Assembly: GCA_963575745.1 (NCBI GenBank)
Contig: CAUYUJ010017815.1
Span: 412,501 to 469,882, forward strand
Reading direction: 5' to 3'
DNA length: 57,382 nt
From: Prorocentrum cordatum
Taxonomy: Eukaryota; Sar; Dinophyceae; Prorocentrales; Prorocentraceae
The notes below the pieces were generated by a model. That model ran no database searches, had not been told where the DNA came from, and saw nothing but the letters and a program-made list of their open reading frames with translations. Within the stretch, counting starts at the first letter, position 1. Each line of letters starts with the position of its first letter. The translations under genes and the position numbers were made by a program. Shown piece after piece: positions 41,843 to 52,228 of this stretch.

Positions 41843-42014
41843 CATGTAGCCGAACGTGTGCGGTCGGGAACTCGCGGCTCAGCGTGTCGCTCCGTCGGTG
41901 CTGGCCCACCGCGCTTCGGCGTGGCACGCGCAGGCCACCGGCAGCGCGGCTGCCAGGCGCGCCAGCGGAGCCATGCGCCCGGGGGCCGCCCTGGTCGGGA
42001 GGGCGGGGGGCGGC

Positions 42015-42152
42015 GCGGGGGAGGGAGGAGGAGGGAGGAGGAGGAGGAGGAGGAGGAGAGAGGAGGAGGAGAGGAGGGAGGAGGAGGAGGAGGAGGAGGA
42101 GGAGGAGGAGGGAGGGAGGAGGAGGAGGAGGAGGAGGGAGGGAGAGGATGGA
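42015..42152 (+). repeat. (GGA)n microsatellite
   Basis: Followed 190 bp later by (TCC)n on the same strand. Confidence 0.95.
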
Positions 42153-42342
42153 GGAGGAGGACGTCGCAGTCCGCAGGCGTCGGCGTCCCCAGCGTCTCCC
42201 GGCCGCCGCGCGCGAGCGGAGCGACCCGCCATCGGCTCGCAGGGCATATAGCCTGTCGAGAGGAGCGGCCGCGGCGACACGCTGTCCAAAAGTTCCGACC
42301 GTAGACTCCACGCGATCGTCGCGGTGTCACCTTCGCGCCCCC

Positions 42343-42450
42343 GCTCCTCCTCCTCCTCCCCCTCCTCCTCCTCCTCCTCCTCCTCCTCATCCTCCTCCTC
42401 CTCCTCCTCCTCCCCCTCCTCCCCCTCCTCCCCCTCCTCCCCCTCCCCTC
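42343..42450 (+). repeat. (TCC)n/(CCCCTCC)n microsatellite
   Basis: Inverted relative to the tracts at 42015 and 42768. Confidence 0.95.
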
Positions 42451-42718
42451 GTCGGGTGGGAACACCATTTGCGCAGCCACTTCACCGCCCATGCCCAGCG
42501 TCGGCGTCAGATGCCGGTCGCAGTGGATTGTCTTCCTCCGCATTCAGCAGACTGGCACGCTGATGAGCACCCCGGACGTGCGGCAGGGCAATTATGCATG
42601 ACTGAAACATTGAAGACCGTGCCAGAGATTGAAGCTTTAATGTACCTGCTCTGGCAGGCGCGGGTGCGCAAGTAGGGGCGTCACCATACCAAACTCGAGC
42701 TCCACTGGGCTCCACGTT

Positions 42719-43053
42719 GTGGACTTGATCCCAGACAAGGCTACAGACGAGGACGATGTGGATGTGGGGGAGGAGGAGGAGGAGGAGGAGGAGGAGGAGG
42801 AGGAGGAGGAGGAGGAGGAGGAGGACTTGGATAGATCTGCGCAGTGGTTGCAGATCAGTCGTGCGGGGCGGCCTTCTGACAGTGCGACGGGGCAGCGCGG
42901 GAAGAGCAAGGCTTCTTGGCCGGGCGCACTCCAGGTGGCGTGGCCCTCATCACCGGCGGCGAGCTCGAGGGCCAGTCGCTGCTGGAGGGCAAGGATATTC
43001 CCCAGGTCACGCGGCACACGCGGTCTTGGTCGGCTGTTGACAACCGGTCGTAA
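42719..43053 (+). pseudogene. Acidic coding relic, function unknown
   Basis: The first part reads L-I-P-D-K-A-T-D-E-D-D-V-D-V-G, then poly-Glu from (GAG)n (42768-42824), then D-L-D-R-S-A-Q-W-L-Q-I. From 42910 a different frame reads G-F-L-A-G-R-T-P-G-G-V-A-L-I-T-G-G-E-L then L-E-G-K-D-I-P-Q-V-T and ends at TAA 43051-43053. The second frame has good codon character and a natural stop. A frameshift or an intron lies between. No family is recognised. Confidence 0.4.
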
Positions 43054-43600
43054 ATAATAGAGGGGGCATCGACACCAGGAGGGTCGGGTTGGACACATGT
43101 TTACTTTTCAACTCTCAGGATTCCTGCCCCTCTTTCGAACAAACCTAACTCGTCTAACCAGTTCACCCGCGGCAAATGCTTGAATATCGTGAATCTCGTC
43201 TGGAATGTTTTACCGTTCGCAGCTGCCTCTTCTAAATATTGCAGCTCGTCGAATCCTCCCACACTTTCAAACCTCTACCTCTTCAGAACCTCTACACCTC
43301 TACCTCTCCAAAAACACTCGCTTCATCCTCCATCTTCAAAACCTCTACCCTGCATGCCCAGATGCCGTCGACAAATCCCCCCACGGTGCCAGCGCAGCAC
43401 TCTGTAACACGGTGGAGAGCTCAACCCCGGAATCGGCCCAAAACCGGACACCCGTGCGGTCGAAATCGGCCTCAACAGTGATTTCGGGAAGTCGCCTCGA
43501 AACGTGGGATTCGTTTCGAAACGCGGAATTCCGCAGAAATTCGAAACCCCGAGTTCCGATCGGTCAAATCAGGAAGTCGTGTTCACGACGACGAGCGATA
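43054..43600. other. Unassigned
   Basis: 43260-43350 has CCTCTACCTCTTCAGAACC-like repeats. No gene seen. Confidence 0.35.

Positions 43601-43689
<89 letters not shown>
43601..43689 (+). repeat. (ACG)n microsatellite, about 29 units
   Basis: A very regular ACG triplet tract, about 89 bases. Confidence 0.97.
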
Positions 43690-43860
43690 TGCGCGCTCGC
43701 GCGCGTCGCGTCGCGTGCGCTCCCGCTCTCGCCCGCCCGCCGCCGGCCGTTGCCGTCTCTCCGGGCGTGCTCGCTGGCCACTCGGGCTCTCTCTGGCAGT
43801 TCCAGTCGGAAGGCATCTCAGGGTCGATGCCGGGGGGCCAGAGCTCCGACGCCGTGAGGG

Positions 43861-43978
43861 GTCCTCCTTCTCCTCCTCCTCCTCCTCCTTCTCCTCCTCC
43901 TCCTCCTCCTCCTCCTCCTCCTTCTCCTCCTCCTCACCCCCTCTTCTTCCTCCTCCTCGTCCTCCTCCTCGTCCTCCT
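43861..43978 (+). repeat. (TCC)n microsatellite
   Basis: Pyrimidine triplets with CTT and CGT variants. Confidence 0.95.
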
Positions 43979-44228
43979 GGGGTGTCGGCATTTGCGCTTC
44001 TGGGGGTCTTCGACGGGCTCCTGGCTCGTCAGAGAGCGACCCGGGACGAACAGTTGGATCCGGGTCTCCCGCTGCCGCGTGCCGAGTATAGAGCAGAGTA
44101 CAGTCGGGGCCCTGAAGAAGGAACCCTTTTGGTTGGGGAGGGGCTCCGCGTTCCTTAAGTGTTTCGCAGCTTGCCTCAGGTTTTCCTCATGTTTTCGATG
44201 GGAAATCGAAGTCTGACTTACGGAAAAA

Positions 44229-44380
44229 TCAGGAGGGAAAGAAACACACAGACACAATTAATCGGCGATTCCCCAGAAAATACTGGAAAATATGGGAAGT
44301 GGGGGGGAAGACAAAAATCCAGAAAATATGGGGAATCCTTTTGTTTGTGTGTATTTATTTGTGTGTCCTGGGCCCCTTTA
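44229..44380 (+). mobile_element. Element E copy 4
   Basis: Starts TCAGGAGGGAAAGAAACACA and ends GGGCCCCTTT. AAAAA lies on both sides. Confidence 0.8.
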
Positions 44381-44508
44381 AAAAAGGGGCCTCGTTCCTT
44401 ATTTGGGGTTCCTTAGGTCAACGCCCCGACTGTAGTCGCTTTATGCCGCGGCGGAGCGGCTTCTTGTCGCGCCGTGGCGTGGCCGCTCCGCGCGCCTTGC
44501 CGCCCATG

Positions 44509-44829
44509 TCCAGGAGGGGAGAAAACATACAGACACAATGAATCGTCCACTCCCCGGAAAGTATGGGAAAATATGGGAAGTGGGGGGGAAATTCACCACC
44601 CACCAAACCACCCCAACCCAACCCGAAGGCTCAGATTTACCCTCGATTTCCAGTGGGGGGGGGGGTCGGGAAACATCGAAAAAACGCATGTGGAACCCTT
44701 ACCCCCCCCAACCCGAAATTCGGGTCTTCGGGTTGGGTTGGGGTGGTCTGGTAGGTAGTCAGAAATATGGGAAGTGGGGGGGAACATCTTATTTGTGTGC
44801 ATTTGTTCGTGTGTCCTGGGGCCCCTTCA
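44509..44829 (+). mobile_element. Element E copy 5, interrupted by element F
   Basis: Left part 44509-44593; right part 44762-44829, ending GGGGCCCCTTCA. CATGTCC lies just outside the left end (about 44505-44511) and at 44830-44836. Element F fills the middle. Confidence 0.85.
44594..44761. mobile_element. Element F copy 2, nested in element E
   Basis: 168 bp with the same inverted ends as copy 1. The 22 bases AAATATGGGAAGTGGGGG...AA occur immediately on both sides (about 44571-44592 and 44763-44784). Confidence 0.85.
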
Positions 44830-45212
44830 CATGTCCTGGCATGCGCACGGCGTGGTCGATCCGTGCGGATCCCTGCCCCGTCTTGTGAGAGGCAGGCCGC
44901 GCGCGCTCCTTGTTGGCCCTCTGGCCGACTTGCTCCGCCTGGTCCCTGCGCGCGAGGCCGCGATCGGCAGACAGCGCGTGTGTGCGCGTGTGTCCCATGC
45001 GGGGCCCACTTGTGCCGGCTTCCCGACCTGTGATAGCTGAGACGGGACTTGAGCGGCAGCTGAGCGCAAACTGGCCTGGTGCAGTTGGCTCGCAGACGAG
45101 GTGGGTCGAAAGGGTGTCGTCCCTCCCCCTCCTGCCCCCCCTTCCCCCCAAGCCTCGTGCTGCTTGGTGCAGGTCGAATGCTCCAATACATGTGGAGGAC
45201 ATGTGATAGTCT

Positions 45213-45373
45213 TCAGGAGGGAAAAAAACACAGACACAATTAATCGTCGATTTCCCAGAAAATATGGAAAAATATGGGAAGTGGGGGGGAAGACAGAAAC
45301 CCAGAAAATATGGGAAAATATGGGGACTATTTTTATTTGTGTGTATTTATTTGTGTGTCCTGGGGCCCCTTCA
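45213..45373 (+). mobile_element. Element E copy 6
   Basis: Starts TTCAGGAGGGAAAAAAACAC and ends GGGGCCCCTTCA. Flanked by ATGTGATAGTCT (45201-45212) and ATGTGGCAGTCT (45374-45385), a 12-bp imperfect direct repeat. Confidence 0.85.
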
Positions 45374-45385
45374 ATGTGGCAGTCT

Positions 45386-46014
45386 GCGCGCTCGAGGGCG
45401 CCCGCGTCTGCGGTGCGCCGAGTAGTTGAACGCACGAGCATTCTGCGCAGCGATTGGCGGTCCAACCTTGCTACGGTAGGTTCGCGTCGTGTCGACCGGC
45501 GGCGACCCAGCCGCCGACGCTCAACGTTGAACGCCGACGGCGGCCCAGAATCGGTCGATGTTGAACGATCGGACGTTGCGGAGACGGCCGATCGTTCAAG
45601 GTTGAACGATCCAGCGCGGTGTCAGGAACCAACGCCAGGGTCGACACGGCACGGACCTGCAGTACAGGGCCGCATTGGGAATTTCAGTGGCTGCTCTCGG
45701 TGGAACTCCCTCGCTTGATTGTTACTTGCATGTTTTGTTGGTAGCATCGGCAAGTTGTATGTGTGGTGTCAGCCTGGTGGTGCGGAATCGTCGCCCACTG
45801 TGGGGGCACATGGGGCTCGATCAATGGAAAGCAGCTGTCCTCTTAGATCTTGGACTCTTTGCTTTGCACCTGTGTAGAATTCCTGCGGACCGTTTCCTTG
45901 ACTATTAGGTTGGGCTTGTGCCCTAAGCTTGAAGCTGGGCGATCCGTATTAATTTCTTGGTGTGTCATTTCTTGGTGTGTCCAGCTCGTCACGGTTGTGG
46001 GAGCGTGTTTTAAA
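45386..46014. other. Unassigned with a hairpin
   Basis: 45561-45599 is TTGAACGATCGG, a 15-base loop, then CCGATCGTTCAA: a perfect 12-bp stem. No gene seen. Confidence 0.4.
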
Positions 46015-47625
46015 ATGTATGTATGGAAGACGCTTGCGGCGAATCACCGCCGCTTCCTGCCCTTTTGGAAGCGTCTATGTGGCCGAACGTTGAGGCCAGA
46101 CCTGCCAAGCTATCGGACCATGTGTTCCCCGAATCGGCTTGGAACGCCTTCGGGGAACACGTGGGCATCTTGAAGGTCATCTTGGCCGTCTGGAGGCCAT
46201 TTTGACCCTTTCGGGCCTTCTTGGAAGACGTCTTGGAGGGCTCTTGGGCCGTCTTGGAGGCCATGTTGAGCGTCTTGGAGACCTCGTGGGCCGTCTTGGG
46301 GGCCTCTTGGGGCCGTCTTGGGGGCCTCTTGGGCGATCTTTGGGGGCAATTGGGCCGTCTCGGGCCGTCGGAAGGCCGAACAAAATGCAAATGCAATCCT
46401 TAATCAACTAATGGGAAATCGATGATTTTGGCCTCTTCGGGCCTTCCTGGGGGCCCTCTTGGGAGCCTCTTGGGCCGTCTTGGGCCATCTTAGGACCATC
46501 TTCGGCCTTTGTTGGTGGGCTCCTGGCCCGTCCGACGCCGTCGGAAGCTGTTTGGGGGGCCCCTCTGGGCCTCTTGGGCCGTCTTGGGCCATCTTAGGGC
46601 CATGTTCGGCCGTCTTGGTGGGCTCCTGGTCCGTCTGACGCCGTCGGAAGGCGTTTGGGGGGCCTCTATGGGCCGACTTGGGGCCCTCTTGGAATGCTCC
46701 AGGGCCGTCTTGGAGGCCCATCTTGGGCGTCTTAAAGGCCTCCCGTGCCGTCTTGGGGGCCTCTTGGGGCCGTCTTGGGGCGCTCTTGGGCCGTTCTGGG
46801 ACTATCTCGGAGGCCTCTTGAGCGATCTTCGGGGGCTCTTGGGCCGTCTCGGGCCGTCGGAAGGCCGACAAGAAGCAAATGTCAAAATCCGTCAAAAACC
46901 GTAGGAGCAATGTTTTGGGCCTCTTCTGGCCTTCCTGGATGCCCTCTTGGGGGCCTCTTGGACCGTCTTAGTTAGGCCAGCTTCGAGCCAACTTCTGCCA
47001 TCTTGGTGGGTTCCTGGCACGTCTGACGCCGTCGGGAGCCGTCTTGGGGGCCCTTCTGGGCTCCTGGAGGCCTCTTGGGCCGTCTTGGGGCGCTCTTGGA
47101 GGCCTCCTGGGCTGTCTTGGAGCCTCGGGAAGCCGAAAAGACAAAAACCAAAATCCTTCCAAAACCATCGTAAAGTGGACGATTTGGGCCTCTTCGGGCC
47201 CTCCTGGAGAACCTCTTGGAGACCTCTTGGGCCGTCTTGGAGGCTTCTTGGGCGAACTTGGAGGTATCTTGGACCCTCTTGGGCCGTCTCGGAGGCCGTC
47301 TTGGACCATCTTGCGTGGACTTGGAGACCATCTTGGACCATCTTGGAGGCCATCTTGGGCCAACGTGACCATCCTGGATGCCATGTTGGGCCGTCTTGGA
47401 GGAAGAATTGGGATTGGGCGATGGCGTGTGCGTCTTGCGGGTCTTGGGGGGCGGCCGGCGGTACGGGCCGCAACCCATTGGGAGAGTTTTTTGAGAAAAA
47501 GAACCAAAACCAAAACCGAAGAAATCCAGCACGCCAGGGACCCCTGCGATGAATCGACAGGGGGCGGCGGATCTCGTGGCCTTCGGCCCATCCCGCCACC
47601 GTGCCTGGGTTGTGTGTCAGAGTTC
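46015..47625 (+). repeat. Composite satellite locus 2 (M, satellite, N, P)
   Basis: M at 46015-46165 (hairpin 46122-46160), satellite of GGCCGTCTTGGG-type units at 46166-47400, N at about 47420-47567, and P at 47568-47625 (GGCCTTCGGCCCATCCCGCC). Order and orientation match locus 1. Further satellite scraps follow to 48085. Confidence 0.9.
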
Positions 47626-48085
47626 TCGGGGATGCTTCTTGGGGTCTCTTCGGAGCGCTCTCGGAGGCCTCTTGGGGACCTCTTGGGGGCCTATTGAGGG
47701 CCTCTTGGGGGCTTCTCGGGGCCTCTTGCGGGCCTTTGGGAGCCTCTTGGGGCCTGCGGGGGGCCCTTCGGGGCCAAGGGCTCGAAATGTCCGATCGGCT
47801 CCCCCTCTGGGCCCCCTGTTGGAACCGTTTTTGGGGCCCCTTGGGCCGTCTTGGACCGTCTTGGGGCCCTCATGAGCCGTTTGGGGGCGTTCTCGAAGGC
47901 ATCTTGGGAAACTATTGTGGCCCTCTAGGGTCGTCTGGGAGTGTCGGGAAGCAGAACATGCGAGAACGTCACACAACTTCACAAACCGACGGAACACACC
48001 TGATGTTGGCCTCTTGGGACCCTCTTGGCAGGCTTCTTGGAAGCCTCTTGGGCCGTCTTGGAGGCCTCTTGGTGTGGAGGGTGAG

Positions 48086-49600
48086 AGGGTGAGATGGCCT
48101 CTGGCAGACTCATGGATTAAGGCTGAGAGGGTTAGGCAAAGGCTGAGGACACGCCCTTCCTGTGCACAGCGGCACGGTGGCGGATATTTTCATGGTATCA
48201 CCCTTCTATCCTTCACTCCCTCCTTACCGACGTTGTGATTTCGAGAGCTACGTAGCTGGATTGGCTAGAGGGCTGCCCACACACCGTCCTTGTCAGCACT
48301 CCTCTGCCGCGCTTCAACGCTTGGGTCGCCTGCCGACGTGCTCATGCAGGCTGTAGTCCTGATCGGCTCGACTCTTTGGCACGGTTGGCGGTCGTCCGTC
48401 CAGGAATGGGGGGGGGGAACACCCAGGCCGCAGACCATTTTCCTGACGAGGGGTGCAACATGATGGAGCATCGAAGTAGTGATGCCGCGCCTGCTGAGTC
48501 CCCGTCTCGTCAGGCAATCGGCGTCAGCATCGCCGCTCCAACCAACACTCACCTCGCCGTCCTGCTCGATCCCCGCCGGGGTCTTGGGCAGAGGATGCGG
48601 GGTGGAAGAGGCCGATCTGCAGCCGCTCCGGGGCAGGTGATCGCCGAAGACGCGGACCTTCTCAGCAAGGATCGTCTGCGCGCGCTCGCACGATCTCCAG
48701 ATAGGGGGAGGAGCAGATGGAGGAGGTCGACAATGAAGCTCCAGTCATGAGGTTGTGGTTCGCACTCTTGAGGTTGTGGTTCCGGCAAGCCCTGCATTGC
48801 GGCCTCCTGCGCCTTCCATGTGCCCGGCGCTGCAGATCCTGGTTTTGTTGTTCGCTTACATCGGTGGCTGTGTCATCTCCAGATGGGGGGAGGAGCAGAT
48901 GGAGGAGGTCGACAATGAGACAATGAGGGTAATGACGACCAGGAGGAGGTTGTGGGCAGTGGTAAGGGTCACCGCCCGCATTCTCCAGGCTGCGGGGAGA
49001 GCGCGGCCTCTCTGCATCGCCTGCCGCGGAGTGACGGGAGCGGCAGGGCAAGGCACAGATCATGTGGCTTCCAAGCATCCTGTGTGTTGCTCGGTCCTCG
49101 TTTTGAATCCGCAGGCGCCCCGCGCCACCCCGTCCCGCTGCCCCTCCCGTCCCTGCCTCTGCCCTCCGCGTGCCCAGCTCGGCTCCTCCCTCATAACGCG
49201 CCGTGGCCCCGCAGGGGAGCCACCCGCCGAAGCCCCCATGGGCGCCGGGCCACGTGGCACACAGCGCACCTGCAGCCCATGTCGGCACTCCCCCATCGCA
49301 CCCCCCTCCTGGCCGCGGGGCGCCGCGCGGGCCGCGGAGCCCGCGGCGCGCGGGTGGCCGCGGCGGCCGCAGCTGCCGCGCCGCCACCCTCGCGGGGCGC
49401 GCGCCGCCTGCAGCACAGGGGCCCTCCAGCCGCCAGCGCGCCGCGGGGCCAGCGGGCGCCGTCGCCGTGGCTGACCTTCAGAATGGCCGGCTCCACGGCT
49501 GCCATCACCCGCTGCACTGCAGCAAGCGCGCCCAGCCCGCGCGCGCGCCCCCAGAGGAGCGCAGACGGCGGCAAGCGGGCCCCGGCCGCCCGGCCTGCAT
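48086..49600. other. Unassigned, GC-rich
   Basis: A direct repeat (ATCTCCAGATNGGGGGAGGA and onward, about 44 bases) occurs at 48689 and 48877. GAGGTTGTGGTTC occurs twice at about 48750-48783. 49200-49600 may include the 3' part of LINE C but no motif is clear. Confidence 0.4.
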
Positions 49601-49609
49601 GGTGGTCTG

Positions 49610-49690
49610 CGGCCGCGTCGCCCGCGCGGTCCTCCTGGGAGGCCCCCCGCTCGCGGGCCGTCGCGGCGTGGACTTACAGTAAGTGCGCCT
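49610..49690 (-). pseudogene. End of RNase H (LINE C)
   Basis: One frame reads G-A-S-Q-E-D-R-A-G-D-A-A-A-D-H-H-A-G-R-A, which fits the G-N-x-x-A-D stretch holding the last catalytic aspartate of retroelement RNase H. The strands before it are broken. Confidence 0.55.
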
Positions 49691-49944
49691 CTTGGCCCTT
49701 GGCCCACCGTCCGCGCAGGGCTCCGCTGCGGCAGTCCGGGGCAGCGCGCTCCCACTGCTCCGCGTGCGCCCACTCCGCGGGGGGCTCGCCCCGCGGCAGC
49801 CAGGCCTGCTCCGCGAGCCCCGCCAGCCGCGGGTCCTGGGGGGGGCAGTGCTCCTGTGAGGGGGGTCTCCAGCAGCGGTAGCCTCGCGCAGACCGTCGCG
49901 GTGTCTGCTCACGGGCCCCAGTGCGGCGACCCGGGTGGGCTCTC

Positions 49945-50037
49945 AGCGCGGGCACTGCCACAGGCGGTGGTCCAGGTCCTCCGGCGCCACGCTGCAGTGC
50001 GGGCACAGTGCTGGCTGGCCCCACTTCGGGGCCACTG
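49945..50037 (-). pseudogene. Zinc knuckle (LINE C)
   Basis: One frame reads A-P-K-W-G-Q-P-A-L-C-P-H-C then D-L-D-H-R-L-W-Q-C-P-R. All cysteines and the histidine are kept. It is out of frame with the RT fragment. Confidence 0.7.
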
Positions 50038-50278
50038 TTTCGGTCACCGCGCGAAGTCACGGCGCGGATGTCCCTTGCAGCATCGGGCGCCAGCGCGCCG
50101 CTGACCACCAGCCGCAGCGTGGCCCATCTGTCAATGCCGCCCGCGACGTACCCGTAGGCCACGTGCATCTCCGCCACCGAGTGCGCCTCGCGCATGGACC
50201 ACGCTCCGAGCAGCAAAGCGCGAGTGTCTAGCAGACTCCGGTCGGCCGGCGGCGCTCACCCTGGTCCAGCACTCGATG

Positions 50279-51028
50279 TCAGCGCCCAGGTGCAGCTCCG
50301 TCAGGCTCCTGAGGGCGGCGGAGATGGGCCCGAATCCGCGCCCACGGCATGTGCCGAGGGCCGCTGCCGCGTCCTGCCAGAGCGGCGCCAGACCGTGACC
50401 GTCGCCAGATGCAGCCGCCAGCTCGGTGCCAGCACTCCGACCCTGTGGTTGCCCGCATGCCACCGCGGCAGACCGTTTGCCGCGCCGCCGTGCGGAGGCC
50501 AGCCAATTCCTGCGCAGGCGGTCGACCGCATTCCGCGCCGTGCAACAAGCCAGCAGCCGTGCTGGCGGCAGCGCCCAGCCGGCAACGCACGTCAAAGCCG
50601 ACGGGCAGCCTGCCGAAACGGCCCCGCGCAATGCGCAGCCGATCCGTGTTGAAAGCGCACCGACGAGGCTTGCCAGCCGCAGCGGCCACCCCCAGGTCAC
50701 AGAACTCTGTGCTCGCGGAGGTCCTGGGAGTCTGTTCCGCCAGCCAATTCCGGAAAACCGTGCGAATGCCGAATTGGTGGGACTTCGTCCTTGTCAGCTT
50801 CGAATCCATGGCCGCTTCAAACGCCTGCGTGGCATGCAGCGCCTGCCGGAGCTGGTCTGCGGCGTCGCCGCAAGCCTCGGCACCGACCCGAGCCCACAGG
50901 ATGAAGTTGTCGACGTAGACCAGAGGGCCACGCTCGGGCGACCTAGACAAGCCGATGGCCTTGCCGATCCGTGCCCGGCGACTCGCCGGGTAGGCCGCCA
51001 GCGCTGGCCCCGCGACCCAGGGTGGCAC
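50279..51028 (-). pseudogene. Reverse transcriptase palm/thumb fragment (LINE C)
   Basis: 249 codons. Near residue 35 it reads L-V-Y-V-D-N-F-I-L, the catalytic box with the second aspartate changed to asparagine. It is preceded by W-V-A-G-P-A-L-A-A-Y, the A-G block seen before the box in LINE RTs. Then come K-S-H-Q-F-G (thumb entry) and F-C-D-L-G-V-A. The D to N change alone would remove activity. The first codon shown is not a true start; upstream sequence is in another frame (50943-51272) with weak similarity. Confidence 0.7.
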
Positions 51029-51279
51029 CCCTTGCCCACGCGCGCACTACAGGCACCGTGCTCAGGTCCGCCTGGTCGTACAACGGGCGCCGGCGCCGCC
51101 AGCTCCAGGGCGAGCTCCGTCCTCTGCGCCGCGCCGCCTTTCGCCCCCGCATCGAGGGCGCGTTCGCAGCCTTGACGCCCTCAGCGGCCCGCCCCGTCAG
51201 CCCGGGGAGCCCTCCTGGACAATGTTTCCGCCTCGGCAGTTCCCGACCTGACGACCTAACATACCGACCCATTTCGAAA

Positions 51280-51846
51280 CAATGTTTCCCGGCCGCGGCG
51301 ACGAACCCAACCCTGTCTAAACATTTGGCGACTATATTTAGGACCGCTCACTACAAACAAACATATTGAAGAACTCTCAGTGCGCATGAGCTCCCAGAAA
51401 TACACAACATAAACGCGCAGGGACGGGGACAGAAGCGTATTGAGGAGGGTGAAGCGGGAACATACGTGTTCAATGACAGTAACAGCGCCGAGCGCTACAT
51501 ACGCGGGACAGAACAGCGCGACACGCTCTGAAGCAAAACAGCGCGTCGCGCTGAGCGAGGCAAGCGCAACGGCTTGCATGGCGGGCCAGAGGCATCTGAG
51601 GAGGGGGGGCCACGCGCACAAAGACGGCGCCATGCGCTGCGTGGAGCAGCGGCTCCCTGCGAGCTTCGATACGACAGCGACAAGCGCTGCGCGACGGGAC
51701 AGCGCCACGCGCTACGGAAGCTTCTGCAATCTTGGATGGCTGCAGTCGCCGTCGGCCGCAGCTCTCACCGCCGCCCGCGCCAGTGATGCGCTGGCGGCAA
51801 CTGCCGCGAACTCGCCGGACACCACAGGCAGGCGCTTCCGTCAGTC
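51280..51846. other. Unassigned with GCGC-rich short repeats
   Basis: 51485-51720 has many CAGCGC/GCGCTAC motifs. No gene seen. Confidence 0.35.
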
Positions 51847-52068
51847 GTGCAGGACCTGCTCCAGGCCGAGCTCGCGCGGCAACCTCTCGGCGGGCCTTCG
51901 TGCCACGCGCAGATGCGGGTGCCAAGCGTCCGGGGGAGCGCGGCCTGGGCCGCCGGCGGCCCCCGGGACGAGAAGACGTCGAGGCCTGGGTCGCGCACCG
52001 TGAGCGGGTTGTCCGATAACGTCTCCGTCGAGAGCATGACGTACATTCACGGGCGAAGAACGGTATAA
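51847..52068 (+). other. Exon-like frame running into palindrome P3
   Basis: About 73 codons: D-L-L-Q-A-E-L-A-R-Q-P, later V-S-G-L-S-D-N-V-S-V-E-S-M-T-Y, with TAA at 52066-52068. The last codons lie in the left arm of P3. The first codon is GTG, so no start is fixed. No family is recognised. Confidence 0.3.
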
Positions 52069-52228
52069 AATAAACTTTTTCGTTGTCGGGGGCGCGTGTC
52101 CCTGGGCGGCTGGAAAGTTTATACCCTTACGGTGGCACCGTAGGGGTATAAACTTTCCAGCCGCCCTGGGACAGGCGCCCCCGACAGCGAAAAAGTTTAT
52201 TCTATACCGTTCTTCGCCCGTTAAGTAC
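52041..52228. repeat. 188-bp palindrome P3
   Basis: Arms of about 93 bases from GTAC to GTAC with about five mismatches and one small indel in the outer part. The centre is TACGGTG-G-CACCGTA (52128-52142), so there is effectively no loop. It directly borders the 102-bp array. Confidence 0.9.

Larger units (their letters stand above)
49600..51028 (-). mobile_element. LINE relic C, RT to RNase H
   Basis: Read on the minus strand: RT palm (51028-50279), knuckle (50037-49945), RNase H tail (49690-49610). The order matches relics A and B. Frames change at least three times and the distance from knuckle to RNase H end is shorter than expected, so part of the RNase H domain is deleted. The 5' part of RT is missing. 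Confidence 0.7.

Noticed and set aside
48952-49881. 309-codon open frame on the plus strand
   Set aside because: It lies opposite LINE C and GC-rich flank. Open frames on the other strand of GC-rich DNA are expected.
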